DNA of 64,000 bases, taken from the NCBI GenBank assembly GCA_018697195.1, contig JAGMWU010000067.1, positions 66,986-130,985 of the forward strand. Direction: 5' to 3'. The DNA is from Certhia americana (lineage: Eukaryota > Chordata > Aves > Passeriformes > Certhiidae). The position numbers were made by a program, and so were the translations under genes. Under the pieces are notes generated by a model. That model did not search any database, was not told where the DNA came from, and saw only the letters and a program-made list of their open reading frames with translations. This document shows positions 24,301 to 35,263 of this stretch, piece by piece; the stretch's first letter is position 1; each line of letters opens with the position of its first letter.

Positions 24301-26366
24301 GTGAGGTAGGACTGATGGAAGTCGTAGGATATCTTATTAGTAGAATGTCATTTGTTGGATTTCTTTTGGCTTATACAAACCAGATTTTGATTTATACCAT
24401 TACAGTTACTTACTCGCATAAGGGCAGTAATGGTGCAGAAGGAATCCTGGAGAGAAGAAACCCTAAAGGAAATTGTAAATATACTCGGGTCCCTCCGACG
24501 GAACATCGAGTCAGTGGATACGTAAGATGTGGGGAGGGAACAAATCAGACGAAGAGCATTTGCGACATTAAAGCCAACATGTCCGCTTCTACTGTTCATG
24601 GTTGTAGCAAGCTGAGAACCTGGAGATTTGAAATAATTTTGCTTGTAAATCTTGCATAGGGTCTAAACTGGAAACTGAGACATTGCATTTCATTATAATT
24701 TTGAAAAATAAACAACCTTATTTATTCAACTTGTAGAATGTAGCTTACATTTTTGGGTAGGACTGCCACAGAACCTTGTATCCGGGTTTTGTATGGCCCT
24801 AGACAGTTCCTTGAAAACAGGTGGAATTTTCGTTGTGGAGCAGTTAGTGACAACTAAAGGCGACCCAATGGCACGTCTAGTACTGTGTGACTAGTCAAGT
24901 AAAGCATGTCCTAAATGCTTGCCGGACATTAGGGTTGTTGTTACTGTCCTATAGACTATAATTCAAACTGAGTTGTTTTTCATTTAAAACCAGGGTTCGG
25001 ACTTGAGGTGTGAAGTTGTGTCTTAAACGCATCACAGACAGCTGCTTCTCTGCTCACAGTAAACTCTATTGAGTGATGCAGGGGGCGGTGGAAGAGGAGA
25101 GTTGAGAGAATTTTAGAAAGGAAAATAAAGTCAACTGTGCAATGTGCTTTTTCACGAGGTTGATTGTCATGGCGCAGCTCCGTGGGAATGAGGATAATTC
25201 ATTTTTTTTCAGCCTGTTTATCAGGGATAGGACGTTATTGGAAATAATTATTACTCGAAGAATTTCGTTATGTTCGCTTTAGTAATAGTCCATGTTATTG
25301 AGGAATTTATTTACTGAAATAAGTGCAGTTCGGTCCGCTCATGAATTATTCCACAGAACCATTTATTTGTTCATTCATTATTTCTATACATTAACTGGAG
25401 TAAGAAGTTTATCAGAAACGGAGTGCATGAAATGCTAATGTATTATGGTTTTTTATCTATAGGTGGTCATTGTTGCCTAAAGCACATGAAATGTATAAGG
25501 GACTTCCTGGAGTGAAATGGATATTGGACCTACACAGGTGTTCTGCTTTGGAGATCCTTTGAAAAAGCCATCCACATTTCTCTGACTAATTTTCGTAGCC
25601 TAAGTTTGTTCGTAAAAACTGTTAGTAGGTGATTATATTTAAATCGGCTTTAATTACTCTAGACATTTTTCATGCAAATGAAATTTGCAATGAAAGGTAC
25701 AAAATGTCAACCAAGGTCTAATGTTTATTACCGTCAAAAGGACTTTTGGAAATTAAAAAAGCGTTGTCCATATAAAGCATATGAACTTATTAACACAGTT
25801 AGCTCTCTGGTATATCTTCACATGAGTGGAAGCATAAAAGGGCTCAGAGGGCGTACAGATAGTGATTTTCTAAGGAAGGGGCGGTCAATGGGTATACTGG
25901 CTTAAGCTCTGGAGATATGATCCTTTTCCTCCATTTGCAGGAATATATGTGTGGGGGATGAGAAATGGGCGTTTGAGAGGGTGCGTGTACTGGAGGCGCA
26001 CAAATGAAGAGCATGGTATTTGTACTTTTGGGAAGGCTGCTTATCAAGAATTAAAAAATGGTCTGCATCAGTGGTGCTCAGGGTTTTAGGTTTGGGTTCC
26101 GCTAGGTCGCAGTATCCATGTAGCATCAGCATCGCTGTGCTTTGAACAGATGGAAAGATTTCTCTCCAAATCCTTCAAGGATGGTTTGCTCTGCTAACTC
26201 AATGACAAACAGCTTTTAAATGTGCAAGTCAAAAGCATTAAACTCCTTTGACTTTACTTCTTTTTTTTAGGTTTTTATACAGTGTGATCCTGACCTAAAA
26301 ACCACTATATCGAAATGCGCGTGGGGGGGAACGACTGTCAACTCCTAGGAGGAGAACCCAGCAGGC
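21372..26366 (+). repeat. 5 kb tandem repeat, left copy (divergent, probably low-quality sequence)
   Basis: It is collinear from end to end with the sequence beginning at about 26367. It is about 120 bp shorter than that copy in total. By eye the differences are scattered single-base indels, shortened homopolymers and frequent A-C interchanges in both directions. In intronic parts CpG is abnormally frequent (25 in 22981-23460). In the GC-rich part the copy has ATGs and A insertions that the right copy lacks. Vertebrate intron decay removes CpG, so this pattern suggests erroneous sequence, not age. It contains a candidate RALGPS1 first exon equivalent to that of the right copy. Confidence 0.9.
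21400..21596 (+). other. RALGPS1: Left-copy equivalent of RALGPS1 exon 1
   Basis: The donor CGAACAG/GTGAGCC is identical to that in the right copy. The leader upstream is altered and contains ATGs (for example in GTGGATGGCG and TTCATGAGG) that are absent from the right copy. It is either a duplicated alternative first exon or, more likely, a faulty duplicate of the real one. The left boundary is approximate. Confidence 0.35.
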
Positions 26367-27115
26367 CAAGGACGGCGCAGCAGCACCTGCGCTCGCGCGC
26401 TCCCGCCCCGCCCGCGCCCATTGGCGCGCGCTCCCGCGCGAGGAGGCAGTTGGCTGGCGCGCGCGTCAGTCCGCGCGCCTCGGCCCCGCCCCGCGCTCCC
26501 CAGCCGGGCCGGGCCTCGTCCTGAGGCGCTGAGGGCAACTCCCGCTCGCCGAGAGAGCCCGGCGGCGTTGCTGGGGGCTTCCACCCCGAACAGGTGAGCC
26601 GCGGACCAGGCCCGCGTGCCCGGCAGGAAAGGTGGGACTCGCCGCCACAGCCCTTCTTCCGTCCGCCTTTCCGCCGTCCCCGCTTCGGGCGTGTGTTGCG
26701 GGCGGAGCTCTGCGGCGACGGGCCCGGGCGGGCGCCCACCCTCGGGAGGCGCCGCTTGCAGAAGGCCGGCGGCTCCCTGCCCCTTGAGGGACAGCGCGGG
26801 GCGCTGCCGCATCGTCGCCTGCCGTGCCGAATGCGGGCGCCTCCTGCGCGGGGCGCGGCAGGTGCGCGGCAGGCGGGGAGGGCGCCGTGCTGTGGCGGGG
26901 CCGGCGGCGCTTCCTCGCTCCGCGAGTGCGCGATCAGCCCCGCGGCCTCTCTAGGAGAAGGGCCCCGGGCCCCCGCCCCGCCGGGCGGTGTCGGTCCGCA
27001 CGGCCCTGCCCGCCCGCGGGGGGCTCCGCGGCTGAGGCGGGGCGGGCACGTGCGGCGGGTGCTGCGGGGAGCGAGTGCGGGCGGACAGCGGCTGTGGGGG
27101 GAACAGATGGAAACC
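26367..27115 (+). promoter_or_regulatory. RALGPS1: CpG island, RALGPS1 promoter (right copy)
   Basis: Dense CpG sequence has GC boxes (CCCGCCCCGCCC near 26402), an inverted CCAAT box (ATTGG, 26420-26424) as used by NF-Y, and no TATA box. A donor follows about 170 bp after the CCAAT box. It is the closest clean island upstream of the RALGPS1 start codon in the correct orientation. The last part of the island lies in intron 1. Confidence 0.7.
26440..26593 (+). other. RALGPS1: RALGPS1 non-coding exon 1 (5' end approximate)
   Basis: The exon would end with CCGAACAG before a consensus GTGAGCC donor at 26594. No ATG occurs between 26367 and the donor, as suits a 5' leader. It would splice to the acceptor at 35138-35140, upstream of the RALGPS1 start codon. 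The start site is not fixed. Confidence 0.5.
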
Positions 27116-30100
27116 ACCTAGGGCTGGCCGCGTCCTCCTGTGTCTTTATGAATAAATTTGAAAACTAATTGCGTATCATGTGGATGAAATGGTGCGGGTT
27201 TTGTTGAGAGCCTTGACTGCGGTGTATTTTCAAACAGCTTCAGAGAGTTTTTGGTTTAGCTTCTGCAGGCTTCTGTCAGCCTGGGGCTTTGGCATGTAGT
27301 GGATAGAGAAGAAACGGATGTTGGAATTATTGGTTAGGAACATCATGCCTTTTGTCTGTAGTTTGTTGTTATGAACCCAACAAAATGGAGCATTATGTAT
27401 TCTTGTAATACTGCTTATTGAAAAAATTGAAATGGGTTGGTGTCTCTGAAATACAGAAGGATATTCCTTGCCTCAGAAACCTTATCTGTAATGTTGCAAT
27501 CTGTCTTTTATGTCCAGCTTTGGTAGTCAGATATTTTTCTCTTGTTGACCATTTATGCCATGTTTAGTAGATGTTCTTCATGTCTTAGGACGGGAAGCTG
27601 CTGTAAAGGGCAGAACTACACACATTTGTTTGTTTTCTATATGTTGCCCATCCTGCATGATGTAGCATCAGTTTGAAGGAAAATAACTACAAACACTTTC
27701 AAACAATTTTATTTGGTTTTCTGATTATTTGCTTTATTTTAGTGAAGACCTCTAGAAGTTCAGGTGTGTAGTAATTTACTAAAATGCCATGAGATGCAGG
27801 GCAGAAAACAGGCATCAGGTCTGTAATTTGATTGAAATACTTAAGTGGGTGGTAACTCATTTTTAACATGTCATTTTGATTCTTCTATGAACTAGGGCCA
27901 TTTGCTCATGCAAGGTATGCCTACTAGATGAGTTTTGGTTGTTTCAAAAGAATATTGTTTTTCCAGCAAAAGATAGCTTGCTTTGCCAGTAGGAATTGCA
28001 TATAGTTATAGTCTAGAAGACAGACTTTTTTAAGGTGGAGGTTTCCTGTTGATAGAAGGAAAATAGAGACTGTAGTAGAGGCACAGTTGTAACCCCAAAT
28101 TGATCTGCAGTGATTTTTACCTTTATCAAAGCAACTTGGGCTTTAATGGGATTTTCATGTCAGACTATAGAATAGAAGTTGTCTTTGAGTTTATTCTCAT
28201 TTGATGCATAATTTTATTAAAAACTAGATTTTATAAAAGTTGGTATAAGGTGAAAGAGGAGAAAAGGGAAGGGCTATGCCTAATGTAAATATTACTAAAA
28301 TGAGTTACCTGAGCAGTATTTTCTCAGGTTTGTTGCTGATCATGTTTGGTGGAAGTGCTATGGCTTTATTTGCTGATAGAGAGATAAAAGATTTACTGTA
28401 TTTGAGTCCATTTTGCTTTGTTTAGTTAAGCCTTGAAGAAAATGGTGTGAGGATGAGTAGCATTTAAAATTCATAAAGCACATTGAAAGAAGTGAGTGAA
28501 ACCAATAAACAGTGCATGCTGGATTGGACCTTGTATTGATTGACAGAGTGAGGGAAAGGTACAAGCACATATTCAGAGTATACTTAGCTACAAAATTTAT
28601 AAAATGTTGCTCTTCCCTCTGTGATGTGTATGTAGTTCTCTTGAGTTTGGGAATTTATCATATTGTTAGCTCTCCATTCTAGTTACATTGGTATGAAAGT
28701 TGATGAAGAGGTAAGAATAAAAATACCAGAGTGCGTGTTTCAGGTGAGAAGTGCTCAGTTTGAGAAGAATTGAATTGTAAAATAAATGTCACCATAATCT
28801 TGTTTTCTGGTATTTACAGGGATGTTATGCTTTTAAACAAGAGATAAAACTGCTGAGAAGTCAGAGCTAGACCCAGCAACGGACTAATGGAGGTTTGCAG
28901 CAAAATGGGTTGAGAGCACAGCTGCCTTATTCCACTGTAAGTATGCAAATGTGTTTAAAGTTACAGATATTTCATATTTTCACTTGCACCTGATAACCAG
29001 AGGTTACAGAAGTGTCTGTCAGTTCTCTTCTATTTAGAAAACTTGAGTTTTACTAGTATTTTACTATAATTTGCAGATATGTTTCTTTTCCTGTAACTGT
29101 TCCATGAAGATTCCCTTAAAGTATAACTTCCCTAAACATGTATCTTGGTCTTCTAAGTTATTCAAGTTTGCAGTCTTGCTTGAAGGGTAATGACTTTTGA
29201 AGTAGGACTTCTGCTGGAGAGAGCACTGCAGCTCTGTCTGGATGTGGAGCCTTGATTCATTGTAAATTGATTGATGTAAAGATTTCCAGACGCTGGTAAA
29301 ATTCCTATGTCTATGCAAAGTTCTTCAAATGTTTTCTAATTATTAGAAACCCGTACTTTATTTGTCGTCTTAATTTGTTTAGGTAGACTGATGGAGGTCT
29401 TAGTACTATCTTTACTTAGTAGAATGTCATTTTGTTGTATTTCTTTGGCTTATACAAACAATTTTGATTATACCATTACTTTACTTACTGCATCAGGAAG
29501 TAATGGTGCAGAAGAATGGAGAGAAGAAAACCCTTAAAAGTAAATTTGTAAATATAATAAGTGGTCCTCAGACTGAACTCTGTAGTCAGTGGATATAGTA
29601 AAGATGTGGGACATAATCAGACGAAGAGCATTGGACATTCAAGCCAACATTGTCAGCTTCCTACTGTTTCATGGTTTTAGCAACTGAGAATCCTGTGAGA
29701 TTTGAAATAATTTTGTTGTAAAATCTTGCATACGGGTCTTAAACTGGAAAACTGAGACATTGCATTCATTATAATTTTGAAAAATAAACCAACCTTATTT
29801 TTATTCAACTTGTAGAATGTTAGCTTACCTTTTTGGTGTAGTGACTGCCACAGATATCTTTGTATCCGGGTTGCCCTATGACAGTTACTTTGAAAAGGTG
29901 GAATTTTAGTTGTGGAGCAGTTTAGTGACAACAAAGGGACCAATGGCAGTCTAGTGTAATGTGTGACTAGTCAAGTAAAGCATGTCATAAATGCATGACC
30001 TGCACATTAGGTGTTGTTTTTAATGTACTATTAGATATAATTCAAATGAGTTGTGTTTTCATAAAACCCAGGAGTTTAGGACTTGGGTTGTGAAGTTGTT

Positions 30101-30316
30101 TCTTAAACTCATCACAGCAGCTGCTTCTCTGCTCACAGTCAAACTCATTTGAATGTATGCACTGGAGGGGTGGAAGCAGGAGAGTTGAGAGAATTTTAGA
30201 AAGGAAAGTCAACTGTGAATGTGCTTTTTCCTGAGTTAGACTTGATCCATTGGCAGCTAGTGGGAGATGAGGCATAATTCATTTTTTTTCAGCCTGTTTA
30301 CTCAGGGATAGTGAAC

Positions 30317-30445
30317 GTTATTGGGGAATAATTATTTACTTGAATAATTTCAGTTTATGTTCCGTTTATTAATTAGTCCATGTTATTGAGGAATATTTAT
30401 TTACTTGAATAATTGCAGTTTATGTTCCGCTCATGAATTAGTCCA
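30317..30445 (+). repeat. 65-bp internal tandem duplication
   Basis: Two units of 64 bases (30317-30380 and 30382-30445) share GTTATTG-GGAATA at the left and AATTAGTCCA at the right, with only a few mismatches. The same pair is present in the left 5 kb copy at about 25234-25354, so the small duplication existed before the copies were made. Confidence 0.9.
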
Positions 30446-31482
30446 CAGCCCCATTTTATTTGTTACATTTTCATTATTCATCATTAACTGTAGTAAGAAG
30501 TTTCTCAGAAAAGGATGTGCATGAAACTGCTAAATTGTTCATAATGGTTTTTATCTATAGGTGGTACTGTTGCCTAAAGCACAATGAAATGTATAAGGGA
30601 CTTCCTGGTGAAATGGATATTGAAAATACACAGGTGTTTGCTTTGGAAGATCTTTGAAAAGCCATCACATTTCTATGACTAATTTTCTGTAGCCTAATGT
30701 CTTTGTTCTTAATAAACTGTTAGTAGGTGATTATTATTTAAATCCAGGCTTTAAAATACTCTAGAATTTTTCATGCAAATGAAAATTTGCATGAAATTGT
30801 ACAAAATGTCCACCAAGGTCTAATGTTTAATTACTTCAAAAGGACTTTTTGGAATTAAAAGAGATTTTCCATATAAAGCATTATGACTTATTAACACAGT
30901 TCAGCTCTCTGGTCTCATATCTTCACATGAAGTGTATGTCATAAAAGGGCTCAGAGTGGCTTACAGATAGTGATTTTCTAAAGGAAGTGGGGTTCACATG
31001 GGTAATTTCTATAATTGCTCTAGGAGATATGATCCTTTTCCCCTCCACTTTGCAGGAATCATATGTGTGGGGATGAGAAATGGGGTTTGAGAGGTGATGT
31101 TTACTGGATGGAGCACAAATGAAGATGCATGGTATTTGTACTTTTGGGAAAGGGTGCTATCAAGAATTAAATGGTCTGCATCAGTGTTGCTCAGTGCTTT
31201 TCAGGTTTGTGTTCCTCTAGGTTAGCAAGTATCCATGTAGCACTCAGCAGCTGCTGCTTTGAAAGATGGAAAGAAATTCTCTACAAATCCTTCCAGGATG
31301 GTTTGCTCTGTCACTGCAATGACAAACAGCTTTTAAATTGTGCAAGCTCAAAAGAATTTTAAAATCCTTTTGAATTTACTTCTTTTTTTTATGTTTTAAT
31401 TAAAGTTGTGATACTGACCTAAAAAAAACCTAGTGAGAGGGGGGGGAAAGATATGTAAACCTCTAGATAAGGAGAACAAGCA

Positions 31483-34400
31483 ATGCATTTATTTAGATAC
31501 TGCGATGGTATTTGCCTTTTTGTCTTTATTACCAATAGAAGAAAAAGATGGAACTTCTCCCCAGCCACCACCCTGCCCTTAAGAGGGCTGAAGCTGCACA
31601 ATGTAGATGGTGATACAAGTTTTACAGCAGTGACTGATTGCAAGCACAGGGGCAAAAATATAACCCTGTTGTTTCATTCTAATTTCATAATAGAACCCTT
31701 TTCTTCCAGTAGTTAGCTGTGCTAACATACTTCCGTTTGTACTCTATGCCCACAGTATCTGTGTATGACTTTGTTCATGGTTCATCAAGGAGAGAAAGGT
31801 CCTAGTGGTGAACATCTGGAAGAATAGTTTAGGAAAATGAAGAAAAGGAAAATGTATGCAATGATAAAAAACAGTTCACAGCTGAATATGAGCTCTATAT
31901 GGTGTGTTGTAAATGTGTCTTTTGGCTGGGTATTGTCAATGGAGTGTAGTTGGTCTTGCTGAAGGTAAAAAAGCAGGATTTTTTAGGTGTTCTTCATTCC
32001 ATTACCTTGATCAATGACAGTTAACCATTCTGTTGTCTATACCAAATTCTGGACGGCATATCCTCTAAGGAGCAGCTGAGGGCTTCTGGTTTGGAAATAA
32101 GGAGGCCGAGTGGCAACCTTGTTGCTCTCTGCAGCTTCCTGAGAGGGGACCTGGAGAGGGAGATGGTGGTCTCTCTTCTGCCGGGAACCCAGGGGCAAGA
32201 CATACGGGAATGATTGAAAGCTGCATCGGGGAAGGTTCAGACTGAACCTTCTTTAGTTGAGAGGGTGGTCAAATACTGGAAAAGGCTTCCTAGACATGTG
32301 GTTGGTGCCCCATGCCTGCCAGTGTTTAGGAGCCTTTGAACAAGGCCTTAGTAACTTGCTGTAACTTCTGGTCATCCCTGAAGTGGTCAGGCAGTGAGAC
32401 TAGATCATCATTGTGTTCCCCTTTCCAACTGGAGCTAATCTGTTCTAAATTTATTTTAAAAAAACCCCAAACCCTACTGGTTACTTCTGTTGGTTCTAAC
32501 CACGTTTTTCAGTGCCCAGGTAGGGCCTTAGTACACTTTAATTTTTTTCACTGAACCAGTTGTCCAGCTAATTTAAGCTTAAGAAATAGCATTTATCTTT
32601 TGGTAGAATGCTAAAATATACATCCTTAAAAGCATGTTGCAACTCTCAGTTCATGATTAAGTGGTATTAGGAAAACCATAATCAACTAATGAAAATAATA
32701 AGTAAATATTTTTTTTAAGTCAGCTAAGCCATTTGACTTGTGGAGTCTAGAATGACTGAATTAGGCCTGGTAAGAAGCATATATAGCTCAGTATTTTTCC
32801 CTCCAATGAAAAAAAATCAATAAGAACAACAGTTGTCAGTGGTTGCTGACATGGTTATTTTTGTATTTGCTAAAAACAATGTGAACAGTCAGTAACTTCC
32901 TCAGATTGCAGTGCTAGCATTCAGAAATTGCAGCACAGGGACTTCGTTGGCCAGAAGTGGTTTTCTGTGCTTAAGAGTCTCAGTGACTTTCTTGTGATTT
33001 GGGTAACTAATACTGAGACTGAACTTATGGGCTCTTTGACTGCATTGCACGCATACTGCTAACTTTGCTTTCAGAGAATGTTGCTTCTGTGGCATAGATA
33101 AGATTTGACAAATGCTGGTAAAATAATGTCTGTAAGGCTTACTTCTGTGCTTGATTTTGATGGTGGTATGTTTGGGCTTTTTTTCCAGTTGTTTTTGCAC
33201 TGTCTTCAGTTTTGCTTCAGAGGGCACTACATATCTAAATGGGTTTTTCAAATTGGCAAAGAAGAACAAACAACCTCTGGTGGTATGTATGTTTGCATCG
33301 TGATTTATCCACTTTGCTTCTGGCAGTCTATGAAGATCTGCTGCAGCGTGCCTGTGAACTTTCTGTGCAAACAGATAAGGTGTTTTCTTAGTTTTGATTT
33401 TTAGCACTGTTTGTGTAATGCATGATTTTAATGATTAACCTAAGCAAGTTGAAAGAAATTGTTAGAATCAAAACCTGTGAAAAGAAATTGTATGTCTTTT
33501 TAGTGACTTTTTTACCTTTTATTGCAAGCATTTTGAGCCTTTGGTATTTTCTAGAATTTCAGAAATTTCTTTTTAATCCTGTTGGTGTGAAATATGGCAA
33601 TATACAGGGGAGTATAATTTTTAATGTCTTTCTCTATATTGTCTGACAGCCTCTTCATACTGTGGGCTTAGTATAGCTTCTGTGTTACTTTGTGTGCAGT
33701 GATGCTTTCTGCAGGTGGGGAAACGCTTCAAATGGTTGAGTGGACTTGACTTAAAAGGAAAATTGCTTCCTATGACTTTCATGAAGGTAGCAAAACAAAT
33801 GGGTGTGTAGAGAAGTATTTTTTCATAGATGTGAATCTTGGAGAAATCTTTGCACATAGAAGGAAGTGCATTTTTAATGCTTTTGTTATATTTGGAACAT
33901 ACTGGGGGGAGGGGGTAAGGCGAGGGGAATCTATTTTCATCCTGTCTAGAATGAAAGTTTCTAGCCTTGCAAGATTTATGGATGTGCTGAATGTTGAAAG
34001 GCAAAAGTATATTATTGCTTTTGAGTTTAGGTGTTAAAGCCTTTTTTTTCTCACTTTGATATAATGAACATTAAAACTTGGTGTAAAATTGAACTTTGGC
34101 AGGATACAAGTTCACATATGGGATTTTTCCCCTTTCACAGCATTATTGATTCCTCATGCCCGGGAGAACCTATTCAGAAAGGCAGGGATGGAGAACACAA
34201 GAATTTTTTTTTTGGCCTTAATATAAATGCCGCATGTTAAAGAAATTACACCTACAGAATTACTTTCCACTTCAGGATTGTAAGGACTATTAAGAAGAGC
34301 AACTCCAGACCTAGAAATACTTAGAAGCCTGTTAGTGCTCAGAATGAGTTAACTTTATCAGGAGAAAAGATAAAAGAAATTGAATCTTGCCTTGTTTAGC

Positions 34401-35140
34401 AGAGAAGATTTTGGCATTATTTGAAGCAAAATTAGTGACTTGTTTCACACGAGATCCTGGGGAGAATTGTTTGTCTTTGTAGGAATGAGAAGCGGAGACT
34501 TCATCATTCTGAAGAGACTAAATAAGAGGTTATTTTTATTCTTAGCTGTTTGTGTTTTCAGAATTTTTCTGTTGGTGTGATCAGTGTTGTGGGAAGGAAC
34601 GTGAGGATGCAGGGGGAGATGTGGCAGTATGCATTGCTGCACGTATGAGCAACTACAGATTTTGCTGAAAGAGTCCATGTGCAGGAATCAGTTGCAGTGC
34701 CTGCCACGGGCTCATCCATGTGTGCTGTGGGGAACGATGACACAACCATGCTGTTTTCTCAGTTAAGGGGAACCGGAGCTTGAGCTGACTTGCTAGCTCT
34801 GTAAGCAGTTTGTGGTAGCCTGTAATTTCTGAGACTTTGTCCTGCCTAGGAGGGACTTTGTATAAAACCTAATTCAACATAAATGACAAATAATACACTC
34901 CCCCCCACCCCCCGTATTTCTTGAGTTGAGTGGGGCAAGGGTAAGGACTTGGCATGGATTTAGCAATATGCAAATGTACTCCTTCACAGTTGGTACCTGG
35001 AAAAGAAAAAGAGCATCTATCTTCTAAGTCTTTTGCTCTCAGAAAGAAAAATGAAATTTCATGTATTGCTGGGTTATTTTCTTTGTGCATTTTGGGTTTT
35101 TTATAAATTTTGTTTATTCCACAAATAATTTGCTTTGCAG
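31483..35140 (+). other. RALGPS1: RALGPS1 intron 1, unique part
   Basis: Intron sequence between the 5 kb repeat and the first coding exon. It contains one CR1 copy and is otherwise unremarkable. The reading frames here, up to 168 codons on the minus strand at 32901-33407, have no recognisable content. Confidence 0.55.
32025..32450 (+). mobile_element. CR1 LINE fragment, sense
   Basis: Landmarks in order are TGCAGCTTCCTGAGAGGGGA, a GGTTCAGACTGAAC motif, GAGAGGGTGGTCAAATACTGG, GCCCCATGCCTG, AGACTAGATCATCATTG and CCCCTTTCCAACTGGA. These match the 3' part of a CR1 subfamily, clearly more decayed than the copy at 19 kb. Confidence 0.8.
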
Positions 35141-35263
35141 GAATTTCTGTTTTCTGTTTTCAACCAGTGCTGGCTGAGCTGAAACTTCCTGCATCTTGTG
35201 GGGAGCATGTATAAAAGGAATGACCTCATGGCCAATGTGATGGTCACCTCCGCCACTCCAGAG
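35141..35263 (+). CDS. RALGPS1: RALGPS1 exon 2, first coding exon
   Basis: The acceptor TGCTTTGCAG precedes 66 bases of 5' UTR without an ATG and with an in-frame TGA. The ATG at 35207 follows, with 19 codons (MYKRND...ATPE). The donor GAG/GTACAA is weaker than consensus. Confidence 0.9.

Larger units (their letters stand above)
26367..31482 (+). repeat. 5 kb tandem repeat, right copy (likely the authentic one)
   Basis: The junction lies near 26367, where the tail of the left copy (GGAGAACCCAGCAGGCC) meets the start of this copy (GGACGGCGCAGCAGC). The end near 31482 is marked by GGAGAACAAGCAATGC, the counterpart of that tail. Base composition and CpG depletion in its non-island part match the surrounding introns. 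It carries the CpG island with the presumed RALGPS1 exon 1 followed by intron 1 sequence. Confidence 0.9.

Noticed and set aside
26338..27117. 259-codon open frame on the minus strand of the CpG island, and similar frames at 21.0-22.1 kb
   Set aside because: GC-rich DNA is poor in stop codons. The translation is all Arg/Ala/Gly/Pro with no domain, several frames are open at once on both strands, and the left copy does not preserve the frame.
22981..28500. A-C differences between copies as hypermutation, RNA editing or a diversity-generating process
   Set aside because: Known editing gives A-to-G or C-to-T changes. Diversity-generating retroelements are not known in birds and change only A positions of a short template. 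The two-way A-C pattern with scattered indels fits sequencing error better.
32901..33407. 168-codon minus-strand frame in RALGPS1 intron 1
   Set aside because: No recognisable domain, ordinary A/T-rich composition, and no splice or promoter context.
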